Assembly: GCA_916613615.1 (NCBI GenBank)
Contig: OU744733.1
Coordinates: 37,363,939-37,427,938 of the forward strand
DNA from: Steromphala cineraria
Lineage: Eukaryota > Mollusca > Gastropoda > Trochida > Trochidae
DNA length: 64,000 nucleotides
Direction of reading: 5' to 3'
Part shown: positions 46,201-58,200 of the stretch, piece by piece
Numbering within the stretch: position 1 is the first letter of the stretch
Layout of the letters: every line of letters begins with the position of its first letter
Program-made: the position numbers and the translations under genes
The notes under the pieces: generated by a model
Told to the model about the DNA's origin: nothing
Databases searched by the model: none
Seen by the model: only the letters and a program-made list of their open reading frames with translations

Positions 46201-49200
46201 ACCCCCTGACTCTCCCGTGTCTGGGAGAGGGGGGGTCCTTAGTAAGAACACAAAAAAGGAGTGAAAGTAAAAGAGTATATATTTATTAAATGATAATAAA
46301 TAAAGAAGCTGAATTAGACAAAAAAGAACATGGGGTTCATGTTAAAGAGGAGAAAGTTGGAGACAAAAGAGTATAACCTAAGTAGGTTATATTATGAAAT
46401 CACAAGATTGGTACATCTAACGTGAGGCGGATAGCATCAGCTAGAATATTTGTACTGTTTTCAATGTTAGTGTGCGTTGGTCCATATTCTGGGATAGGGA
46501 TATTTGACGGCACATGAAATTTGTCGAAACTCGGGAGGACCTCCCAAGCCTCGGTCACGATTAGACTAGGGTCTATATCACAGTCCCAGTTACTGAAGGG
46601 GGGCATGGGGACCTGTCCATAGTTGAGTATGTATGGACAGCGTCCGTGTCCGTTGGTTGGTTGTGACAGTGGGGTCTCAACTGGACCGGACACTGTCGGC
46701 ATCGGCACTTCCGATGCGGATGATGTAGACGGATGGGCTGTTGATGGCTCCGGCCTGGTTAGTGCCGAGGATGTGGACGGCGTGATGGGGAGTGATGGGA
46801 TGCTGTCACGAGCAGGCTGACGAAAGGGTTGGCCTTGTTGATGTTGAGCTCCAGAGGTGGATTCTGTTGGAGCGGCGGTGGCCCTGAGTCGGGCCTCCCG
46901 ACTTGACATTGTCACGAAAATAGGACCCTTGGGGGTGTCCCAAGCCTTGAAGCGAGGAGTGGACTCATTGGAGTTAATGTGACTGTTGATGCTTTTTACT
47001 GACACATTATGCCTTAGCATAATGTGTCGCCTGGCGTCGTCCTTTCTTTTGTAAACTTTTGGACATAGAGTACAGGTGAACTGGGAGGCATTGTGGTGGG
47101 ATTCCACATGTCTTTTCATTGTGTCACGTCGGGTGAAGGATGCGTCACAGGACGGACAGTGAAAACTTTTATCCATGTTGAGATATTGTTTATGACGTCA
47201 TAGACAGAATTGTGTATGACGTCATTGAATTGTGTGAGTGTAAACGTAGGTCACAGAAGTGAATTACGTAGTGACTACCAAAAATGTGAGGGGGCCCTGA
47301 TAATGTCCACTAGATCGCGGTAAAACAATCAGAGTAGAAAAAGAAAAGGTAGACAGGGTGGAGAGTTTTAACCCACGATCTTATCATTAAGGCCCTGCGG
47401 TTGGAACGTTTGGAGCTCAAAAATCCATCTAAGTTCTAGGGATCTCCTAGACTTGGTGGTTCTCTCTAAGTCAGGATTTTGATTAAGTTGAGCAATGACT
47501 TTGTATCTGAGATCGCTCTTGGAGTGGTTAGGGAGATTGAAGTGTAGAGACACGGGTTTGTCTCTTTTGTGTGAGATGTCTGCAAAGTGTTCAGAAAGGC
47601 GAATTCTGAACTCCCTTTTTGTTTCCCCTACATATTGCTTCTTGCATTTGTTGCAAGTCAGTAAATAGACAACATTGCGAGATTTGCAGTTGTATATTGC
47701 GCAAGTGTATTTACGGCCCGTGGTAGAGCTGTAGAAATGGCTCTCTCTTTTGATGTTAGTGCAGAGTTTGCACTGGGTATTGTCGCATAGGTTATCGACA
47801 AATGGTACTACCTTTCCACTGATTTGTGGTTTGGTGGGGGGATAAGTGATGCTGGCTTTGACTAGCATATCCCGGAGTGTTTTGTTTCTCCGATAGGCAG
47901 CAATGTGGGGAGCAGGAAAGATAGTTTTGCAGGTGTCGGAACCTTGGAGTAGGTGCCATCTATTCCTGATAATGTTGTTGAGTTCCATGTTCATGGGATT
48001 GTAGTCGCACACCAGTACTGGCCGTGGGGTGTGCGGCCGTACGTAGGGTGTAGGGGACAGGAGAGTGGTCCTGTCCGTCAGATCAGACTTGTGTTTGTTC
48101 TGTTGTATGATTCTGCGAGGGTAGCCTCGTTTCAGATAATATTTGATGAGATTCAAACTGTGAGTCTCATATTCTTCCTGAGTGGAGCAAATGCGTTTCA
48201 GACGAAGAAATTGGCTGAATGGGCCTTTTGTTTTTATATGTCGGGGGTGACATGATGTATACAACAGATAGGAGTGTGTGTCTGTGGGTTTGCTGTAGAC
48301 TGTAAAATCAAGTGTGGTCTTTTGATTTACAGTGGAAACCCAGGTGTCAAGGAATGATACTCGTTCACGTGAGAATTCAGCAGTGAACTTAATGGTAGGG
48401 TGGGCTGAGTTGAGATATTGAATGAATGTCTCAAGTTTAGCTAGACCTTTTGACCAGATCATGAAGATGTCATCGATAAAGCGGACGTATAGGTCTGGTT
48501 TATCGGGGGCATTTTGTAGAAGGGTTTCTTCTAATTCAGCCATGAATATGTTGGCATAAGAGGGAGCGACTTTCGTCCCCATTGCCGTACCGCCGACTTG
48601 TAGGTAATTAACTCCATTAAAGATGAAGTTGTTTTTTTGAAGTACTAGTTTGAGTAGGTTGAGTAAGCCAGTGGAAGATAGTTGCCAGTCTGGCTTGTAT
48701 CTTCTGATAGCCTTTGCTACTGCGCGTAGGCCTTCGCCATTGGGGATATTGGTATAGAGTGAGGTGACATCCATTGTGACCAAGATGATGTCTTTATCTA
48801 TATCGACGTGATAAGATTCTACTCTTTGAATGAAGTGAGTGGTGTCTTTAATGTAGCTGGGATATTGAGGGACGAACTCTTTGATGTGTTCATCTACAAA
48901 ACTACTGATTTTTTCAGTTGGTGTGTTGTTGCCGCTAATGATTGGGCGGCCTGGTATCTTACCAGGTGTAAGACATTTATGAATTTTAGGCAAAAGGTAG
49001 AATCTACCAGCTACTGTGTCTTCCGGTAAAAGGCCGGCTAGACACTTTTGGCTTATCTCGTCTTTGAGATAAAGATTGGTTAGTTCTTTAGAGATGATTT
49101 CACTAAAGTCGGTGGTGGGATCTTTAGTGAGTTTGCAGTAGACTTTCTCATCAGCCAGTTGTCTGAGAGCTTCTTTAATGTAGTCAGCGGTGTTTTGTAT

Positions 49201-52200
49201 GACTACAGCTGACCCTTTATCTGCTTTTTTAATGATGATTTCATTATTGTTTTTGAGAAGGTTAATGGATTCGCGCTCAGCACGAGTGATATTGCTACGT
49301 TTGAACTTGCTGTCTTCTAGTTTGAAGAAGTCATTAGTGACTGCTTTAACGAATGACTCTAGACTGTGGTCATTTGAGTAGGGTGGGTTCCACTTGCTTT
49401 TGGGACCAAACTTTTTGTCCAACACCGGTGTGGTGTTTGGGTTTTGGAAGTCATGAAAAAAATGTGTTATTTTCATTTTTCTAAAGAACGACTTTAAGTC
49501 AGAAAATGTTTGACTTTTGTTACCCCTTGCCGGCGTGGGACTAAAAGTTAGTCCCTTGTTAAGCAAGTTGATTTCACTTTCATTAAGTTGATAATCAGAA
49601 AGATTAACAACAAAGAGATTTTTTGAGTTTGACATTTTATTTGTTCAAACTGATTGCAGAGAAGTTGGTGGACAGCTCTGCCGAGTTGTTCAGGTTGAGG
49701 GTACGAGAGATAAGTGTGAGGGCATCTTTGATGCTCCTATTTATATGCTTTGGACCTGCCCGTGGTTTGCGGGGGTCATCTCGGCGCCGGAGGCGGGGAG
49801 GGCCTTGCTGCCTGGGTGGGCGGCGGTCATCCCGGCGGAAGTTCCGGCGGTTGTTATCCCGGGGGCGACTGCGACTTCTAGACCTGGATCGGCCTGTAGT
49901 GTTGGGGCGGGTGCCCTGAACAAAATCTTGCCAGTTGAAAGGATCTTTCTTGGCGTAGAGATTGCGCAGTTCTTCGGCTTTACCCTGTAATTTGGCCAGA
50001 GATTGTTTAGTTTCTCTGTCCATGATGGCATTGACAGCGGCTTGGATCGTCTCCGTGTGTTTGGAGTCGGTGTCGGCCGGGATACTGGTTTGTATCTCGT
50101 TGATTGTTTCTTCAATTGATTTGCCCTGTAGTCTTAACAGGTCCAGGTGGTTTGCTAGTAGCACTAGCGAAAAGTTTTTAGCGGAGGTAGCTCTGACTTT
50201 CGCCAGTTCCTCCGGAAATGTGGCTTGCACATTTGGGAGTGATACCCGGTATTGTTCGGGTACCATGTCAGCTGTTTGGCACCATTCCAAGAATTTGATG
50301 TGCACACTGAGACGTGCTGATTTGGACTGTGCGTTACGGAGTTGTTTGTAAGCCTGCATAAGGTTTACAGGTAACTGAACCGCTTTGGGCTCTTCGGCGC
50401 CGGCGGTGGAGGTTGTGAAATCGAAATCGATTTTTCGTCGTTTCGAAATGGGAGGCTCATGGTGAGTCTCAACCTCGATCACGCTGGTGAAGCTTTGGCA
50501 TGAAGGTGCCGGCGTTATTCCGTTGGACATCTTGGACGATGTAGGCAGAGGAATAAAATAGAGTAAGACAGGGGGGTGGCCTATCAATCGCCTAAGGGGC
50601 AATAGTTTTGCTAAGTGACTAGTTTCGTCCGCTGTGTTGGGACTCGTCAGACTGAAGTAGCAAGGGTTTTGTCTCTCCTTATATACTCTTTTAGGTGGGT
50701 CACGTGACCGGGTAGGTTCCGCCGCCGGCGGGGCGGGTGAACTTCCGGTAGCCATTATTGATATTGAAATAGTGGCGCCGCCGGCGGAGCGCCGCCGGCG
50801 GTAAGGTAGAAGACTTCCGGTTCGTGTGTTGTGCCGCCGGCGGCGGTAGGACCGGAAGTGATGAGTTTCGCTTCTAATGTGTGGGATTCGACTATTTTCC
50901 GAGTTGAAAAAGTAGAGATTAATTAGTGTTTATAAATTTAGAACACTACGGACCTGTTATAAATAAGTATTGTGTTAATAAAAATTATGAACGTTTTGTT
51001 CATGTGTTGTAGGTGATGGCGGTATACCAGTATGGCAGAATAAAATAGATTTTGATCCGGCCTGGAGGAAGAAAATTTGTTTTGTTATCTTTTATAAACG
51101 ATAGAATTTCGGCTATATTAGAGTCTCATTAGGATGAGAGAGACTAGTGATTTTCTAGTTTTTTAGAAAAGACTGTGTGGTTGGGTTTGTGCCATAAATG
51201 TCTTTAAAAATGATTATTTAAAGAGATAAATAAAAGTAAACCCGTTGTCTCATGTGAGGCGACGGGCTCAGGGACCCCCTGACTCTCCCGTGTCTGGGAG
51301 AGGGGGGGTCCTTAGTAAGAACACAAAAAAGGAGTGAAAGTAAAAGAGTATATATTTATTAAATGATAATAAATAAAGAAGCTGAATTAGACAAAAAAGA
51401 ACATGGGGTTCATGTTAAAGAGGAGAAAGTTGGAGACAAAAGAGTATAACCTAAGTAGGTTATATTATGAAATCACAAGATTGGTACATCTAACGTGAGG
51501 CGGATAGCATCAGCTAGAATATTTGTACTGTTTTCAATGTTAGTGTGCGTTGGTCCATATTCTGGGATAGGGATATTTGACGGCACATGAAATTTGTCGA
51601 AACTCGGGAGGACCTCCCAAGCCTCGGTCACGATTAGACTAGGGTCTATATCACAGTCCCAGTTACTGAAGGGGGGCATGGGGACCTGTCCATAGTTGAG
51701 TATGTATGGACAGCGTCCGTGTCCGTTGGTTGGTTGTGACAGTGGGGTCTCAACTGGACCGGACACTGTCGGCATCGGTACTTCCGATGCGGATGATGTA
51801 GACGGATGGGCTGTTGATGGCTCCGGCCTGGTTAGTGCCGAGGATGTGGACGGCGTGATGGGGAGTGATGGGATGCTGTCACGAGCAGGCTGACGAAAGG
51901 GTTGGCCTTGTTGATGTTGAGCTCCAGAGGTGGATTCTGTTGGAGCGGCGGTGGCCCTGAGTCGGGCCTCCCGACTTGACATTGTCACGAAAATAGGACC
52001 CTTGGGGGTGTCCCAAGCCTTGAAGCGAGGAGTGGACTCATTGGAGTTAATGTGACTGTTGATGCTTTTTACTGACACATTATGCCTTAGCATAATGTGT
52101 CGCCTGGCGTCGTCCTTTCTTTTGTAAACTTTTGGACATAGAGTACAGGTGAACTGGGAGGCATTGTGGTGGGATTCCACATGTCTTTTCATTGTGTCAC

Positions 52201-55200
52201 GTCGGGTGAAGGATGCGTCACAGGACGGACAGTGAAAACTTTTATCCATGTTGAGATATTGTTTATGACGTCATAGACAGAATTGTGTATGACGTCATTG
52301 AATTGTGTGAGTGTAAACGTAGGTCACAGAAGTGAATTACGTAGTGACTACCAAAAATGTGAGGGGGCCCTGATAATGTCCACTAGATCGCGGTAAAACA
52401 ATCAGAGTAGAAAAAGAAAAGGTAGACAGGGTGGAGAGTTTTAACCCACGATCTTATCATTAAGGCCCTGCGGTTGGAACGTTTGGAGCTCAAAAATCCA
52501 TCTAAGTTCTAGGGATCTCCTAGACTTGGTGGTTCTCTCTAAGTCAGGATTTTGATTAAGTTGAGCAATGACTTTGTATCTGAGATCGCTCTTGGAGTGG
52601 TTAGGGAGATTGAAGTGTAGAGACACGGGTTTGTCTCTTTTGTGTGAGATGTCTGCAAAGTGTTCAGAAAGGCGAATTCTGAACTCCCTTTTTGTTTCCC
52701 CTACATATTGCTTCTTGCATTTGTTGCAAGTCAGTAAATAGACAACATTGCGAGATTTGCAGTTGTATATTGCGCAAGTGTATTTACGGCCCGTGGTAGA
52801 GCTGTAGAAATGGCTCTCTCTTTTGATGTTAGTGCAGAGTTTGCACTGGGTATTGTCGCATAGGTTATCGACAAATGGTACTACCTTTCCACTGATTTGT
52901 GGTTTGGTGGGGGGATAAGTGATGCTGGCTTTGACTAGCATATCCCAGAGTGTTTTGTTTCTCCGATAGGCAGCAATGTGGGGAGCAGGAAAGATAGTTT
53001 TGCAGGTGTCAGAACCTTGGAGTAGGTGCCATCTATTCCTGATAATGTTGGGGAAAACTCGGCCGCAGTTTTTTCAATCGTCTGGCCTTGATCGCTGTTA
53101 CGGACAATTTAGGAGAATTTATTGATATAAACGTCACTATACATCGTGATTCACGTGTTGAGTTCCATGTTCCATGATATAGATAAAGACATCATCTTGG
53201 TCACAATGGATGTCACCTCACTCTATACCAATATCCCCAATGGCGAAGGCCTACGCGCAGTAGCAAAGGCTATCAGAAGATACAAGCCAGACTGGCAACT
53301 ATCTTCCACTGGCTTACTCAACCTACTCAAACTAGTACTTCAAAAAAACAACTTCATCTTTAATGGAGTTAATTACCTACAAGTCGGCGGTACGGCAATG
53401 GGGACGAAAGTCGCTCCCTCTTATGCCAACATATTCATGGCTGAATTAGAAGAAACCCTTCTACAAAATGCCCCCGATAAACCAGACCTATACGTCCGCT
53501 TTATCGATGACATCTTCATGATCTGGTCAAAAGGTCTAGCTAAACTTGAGACATTCATTCAATATCTCAACTCAGCCCACCCTACCATTAAGTTCACTGC
53601 TGAATTCTCACGTGAACGAGTATCATTCCTTGACACCTGGGTTTCCACTGTAAATCAAAAGACCACACTTGATTTTACAGTCTACAGCAAACCCACAGAC
53701 ACACACTCCTATCTGTTGTATACATCATGTCACCCCCGACATATAAAAACAAAAGGCCCATTCAGCCAATTTCTTCGTCTGAAACGCATTTGCTCCACTC
53801 AGGAAGAATATGAGACTCACAGTTTGAATCTCATCAAATATTATCTGAAACGAGGCTACCCTCGCAGAATCATACAACAGAACAAACACAAGTCTGATCT
53901 GACGGACAGGACCACTCTCCTGTCCCCTACACCCTACGTACGGCCGCACACCCCACGGCCAGTACTGGTGTGCGACTACAATCCCATGAACATGGAACTC
54001 AACAACATTATCAGGAATAGATGGCACCTACTCCAAGGTTCCGACACCTGCAAAACTATCTTTCCTGCTCCCCACATTGCTGCCTATCGGAGAAACAAAA
54101 CACTCCGGGATATGCTAGTCAAAGCCAGCATCACTTATCCCCCCACCAAACCACAAATCAGTGGAAAGGTAGTACCATTTGTCGATAACCTATGCGACAA
54201 TACCCAGTGCAAACTCTGCACTAACATCAAAAGAGAGAGCCATTTCTACAGCTCTACCACGGGCCGTAAATACACTTGCGCAATATACAACTGCAAATCT
54301 CGCAATGTTGTCTATTTACTGACTTGCAACAAATGCAAGAAGCAATATGTAGGGGAAACAAAAAGGGAGTTCAGAATTCGCCTTTCTGAACACTTTGCAG
54401 ACATCTCACACAAAAGAGACAAACCCGTGTCTCTACACTTCAATCTCCCTAACCACTCCAAGAGCGATCTCAGATACAAAGTCATTGCTCAACTTAATCA
54501 AAATCCTGACTTAGAGAGAACCACCAAGTCTAGGAGATCCCTAGAACTTAGATGGATTTTTGAGCTCCAAACGTTCCAACCGCAGGGCCTTAATGATAAG
54601 ATCGTGGGTTAAAACTCTCCACCCTGTCTACCTTTTCTTTTTCTACTCTGATTGTTTTACCGCGATCTAGTGGACATTATCAGGGCCCCCTCACATTTTT
54701 GGTAGTCACTACGTAATTCACTTCTGTGACCTACGTTTACACTCACACAATTCAATGACGTCATACACAATTCTGTCTATGACGTCATAAACAATATCTC
54801 AACATGGATAAAAGTTTTCACTGTCCGTCCTGTGACGCATCCTTCACCCGACGTGACACAATGAAAAGACATGTGGAATCCCACCACAATGCCTCCCAGT
54901 TCACCTGTACTCTATGTCCAAAAGTTTACAAAAGAAAGGACGACGCCAGGCGACACATTATGCTAAGGCATAATGTGTCAGTAAAAAGCATCAACAGTCA
55001 CATTAACTCCAATGAGTCCACTCCTCGCTTCAAGGCTTGGGACACCCCCAAGGGTCCTATTTTCGTGACAATGTCAAGTCGGGAGGCCCGACTCAGGGCC
55101 ACCGCCGCTCCAACAGAATCCACCTCTGGAGCTCAACATCAACAAGGCCAACCCTTTCGTCAGCCTGCTCGTGACAGCATCCCATCACTCCCCATCACGC

Positions 55201-58200
55201 CGTCCACATCCTCGGCACTAACCAGGCCGGAGCCATCAACAGCCCATCCGTCTACATCATCCGCATCGGAAGTGCCGATGCCGACAGTGTCCGGTCCAGT
55301 TGAGACCCCACTGTCACAACCAACCAACGGACACGGACGCTGTCCATACATACTCAACTATGGACAGGTCCCCATGCCCCCCTTCAGTAACTGGGACTGT
55401 GATATAGACCCTAGTCTAATCGTGACCGAGGCTTGGGAGGTCCTCCAGAGTTTCGACAAATTTCATGTGCCGTCAAATATCCCTATCCCAGAATATGGAC
55501 CAACGCACACTAACATTGAAAACAGTACAAATATTCTAGCTGATGCTATCCGCCTCACGTTAGATGTACCAATCTTGTGATTTCATAATATAACCTACTT
55601 AGGTTATACTCTTTTGTCTCCAACTTTCTCCTCTTTAACATGAACCCCATGTTCTTTTTTGTCTAATTCAGCTTCTTTATTTATTATCATTTAATAAATA
55701 TATACTCTTTTACTTTCACTCCTTTTTTGTGTTCTTACTAAGGACCCCCCCTCTCCCAGACACGGGAGAGTCAGGGGGTCCCTGAGCCCGTCGCCTCACA
55801 TGAGACAACGGGTTTACTTTTATTTATCTCTTTAAATAATCATTTTTAAAGACATTTATGGCACAAACCCAACCACACAGTCTTTTCTAAAAAACTAGAA
55901 AATCACTAGTCTCTCTCATCCTAATGAGACTCTAATATAGCCGAAATTCTATCGTTTATAAAAGATAACAAAACAAATTTTCTTCCTCCAGGCCGGATCA
56001 AAATCTATTTTATTCTGGCATACTGGTATACCGCCATCACCTACAACACATGAACAAAACGTTCATAATTTTTATTAACACAATACTTATTTATAACAGG
56101 TCCGTAGTGTTCTAAATTTATAAACACTAATTAATCTCTACTTTTTCAACTCGGAAAATAGTCGAATCCCACACATTAGAAGCGAAACTCATCACTTCCG
56201 GTCCTACCGCCGCCGGCGGCACAACACACGAACCGGAAGTCTTCTACCTTACCGCCGGCGGCGCTCCGCCGGCGGCGCCACTATTTCAATATCAATAATG
56301 GCTACCGGAAGTTCACCCGCCCCGCCGGCGGCGGAACCTACCCGGTCACGTGACCCACCTAAAAGAGTATATAAGGAGAGACAAAACCCTTGCTACTTCA
56401 GTCTGACGAGTCCCAACACAGCGGACGAAACTAGTCACTTAGCAAAACTATTGCCCCTTAGGCGATTGATAGGCCACCCCCCTGTCTTACTCTATTAAAT
56501 GATGTAGCTTGTCCAGTTCTTCCAATTCATAACCAACATGTGTTCTCACATGTAGCATATCATACTGCATTTCTCTATGCAATCATATATATTACATTGA
56601 TAAGGATGGAAACATACGTAAAGCTGGATATATCGCAATATTTAAAAAGAAAGATTTTCTAACATATCTCATTCTTTCTTACGATAACCCTGAGATTGTT
56701 TTCATGCATCACATATACATACAAGGAAATAAAAAACATCTTTACCCTCAAACCATGCCAAAAAGTACTCAAAACAATGAAAATGAAAAAGATTCATAAA
56801 AAGATTTTTTCTCACATTACTCATTCTCTTTCTAGAATAACCTTTGAGATAATATTTATTTTTTACCTACACATTAAAAGAGAGCTTAAAACTACCTTCA
56901 AATCCTGCCTTTTGCAACATTTTCTGAAGACAGGTTTTGACTGAAATGTTTTTTTCAACGGTGACCTCAATGTCAGGGGGGTTAGCTGCAGGGTCATTTG
57001 GTGTGAAGGTCAAGGTTATCTGGAAGAGAAATGTAATATCAAAATAATGTTCAAGAATGTCAATGATTAGATCCATTATCAAAATCCTTTGATATCTTAC
57101 TCGTACTCTGAATAAACGTAACAGTCCATATTTAGTCAAAACCATCATTTTAAAGTCAGATAGTCAGAAAAACTTCCCATGTTGTCATGTTTTTGCTAAT
57201 TGCCTAGTGGTATTTCATCTTTAAAATTCATTACAGTTTGCAGGTATAAATGATGAATATTTTGAACCTCCTGCAAAGTGTATGAAAATCTTTTGTGAAA
57301 TTTTATAAGTTTACCACGATGGTATATAATGTGTTTGCATAATGTTATATATTACAGAAGAAGAACAGAATATTTGAAACAACCCCAATTTTGATTTAAA
57401 TAGTTTTAATGTCATCATTACCTGCAATTAATAAACTGCTAACACATCTCTTCTGATGTGTAATCTGTAATCTCAAGTGACATACTCTAAGCAAGCAAAC
57501 TCGACTTACATTTTCGTCATACAGATGTAAGTCAACATAACGTCTTTTACAAGTGATCCATTTTACTTGGTTCTGTCAAAATCTCCAATCAATGATACTT
57601 TACACCATCCCTACCAGTCTATTTAAAATCAGCTTAGTTCTCAGGAATAAAAGTTTTGAAATATTTACTATATCGAGGATCAAACTTGTCTGGAGTTTCC
57701 TCTCCACGAGGTCCGACCACAGGCCTGTTGGTCACATGTTCTTGTGTAAACTCAGCCAACCAATCACAAATTGTCAGACAATAGCCTTCAGTATCAGTAG
57801 CTTGGGCAAGTTGACTATTCTACCCACTTAAAGGGGGTCTGCAACCCAAATTTTTAACTTCCAGAGTTTTATTAGCAGGGCCCCGAAAGAGTCGTAAATG
57901 CTTAGTGGGGACGAAATCGTTTGGTTACGAACCGCTTACAGCTGACAGCCAGTACCAAGTCTGGAGGCTCTCATTAACGATGGTTGATAAGGTTTCACAA
58001 GCTAGGTGGTTGATTCCCTTTAACTTACAGTGCTGAAAAGGATTTCGGAACAAGTGAAACAGAGTAAAGTTTAATTAAAACATCACAGAGTGCAAAACTA
58101 TCGCTTGGTACAACCTATCAGCCGTTACCCCAAAAGTGTCACACCTGTAACAGAGATTACTAGGGAATGGAGAACCCACAGAGTGGGGAATGAATTCGAA

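Larger units (their letters stand above)
42271..47343 (-). mobile_element. PLE full unit 1
   Basis: On the minus strand the unit reads: leader, paired CRE-like sites, zinc-finger ORF, hairpins, GC palindromes, E-box and TATA box, hammerhead ribozyme, ORF1, ORF2, short 3' end ctgtctacctttt. Its 3' end abuts the target-site duplication. Its 5' end runs directly into unit 2. Confidence 0.85.
47344..52416 (-). mobile_element. PLE full unit 2
   Basis: Same organisation as unit 1, shifted by exactly 5073 bp. Differences noticed by eye are 44070/49143 (a/c), 44203/49276 (t/c) and 46706/51779 (c/t). The list may be incomplete. Confidence 0.85.
42271..56491 (-). mobile_element. composite Penelope-like element (PLE) insertion
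   Basis: One 14.2 kb insertion in a USP40 intron. Reading on the plus axis it contains full unit 1 (42271-47343), full unit 2 (47344-52416), the 3' fragment of a third unit (52417-53050), a 107 bp filler (53051-53157), 15 bp more of the fragment, and an inverted partial unit (53176-56491). Units repeat with a 5073 bp period, and I noticed only three base differences between units 1 and 2. The single duplication 42255-42270 / 56492-56507 shows that the assembly integrated as one event. Head-to-tail partial tandems and an inverted 5' piece are characteristic of PLEs. The two long units are intact in all open frames, so it may be recently or currently active. A collapsed or expanded assembly is a possible alternative for the exact unit number. 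Confidence 0.88.
56298..56491 (+). pseudogene. PLE ORF1 5' fragment, inverted copy
   Basis: Only the first 65 or so codons of the long ORF1 frame remain ([14 protein letters not shown] onward) before the element ends at the target-site duplication. The GC palindromes, E-box, TATA box (56368-56376) and the ribozyme are retained, but the probable true start, Met76, is lost. Confidence 0.8.

Noticed and set aside
57828..58022. Possible TTAA-flanked MITE (aaggggg ... ccctttaa)
   Set aside because: Only a 4-5 bp terminal match and no similarity inside to the other family members.
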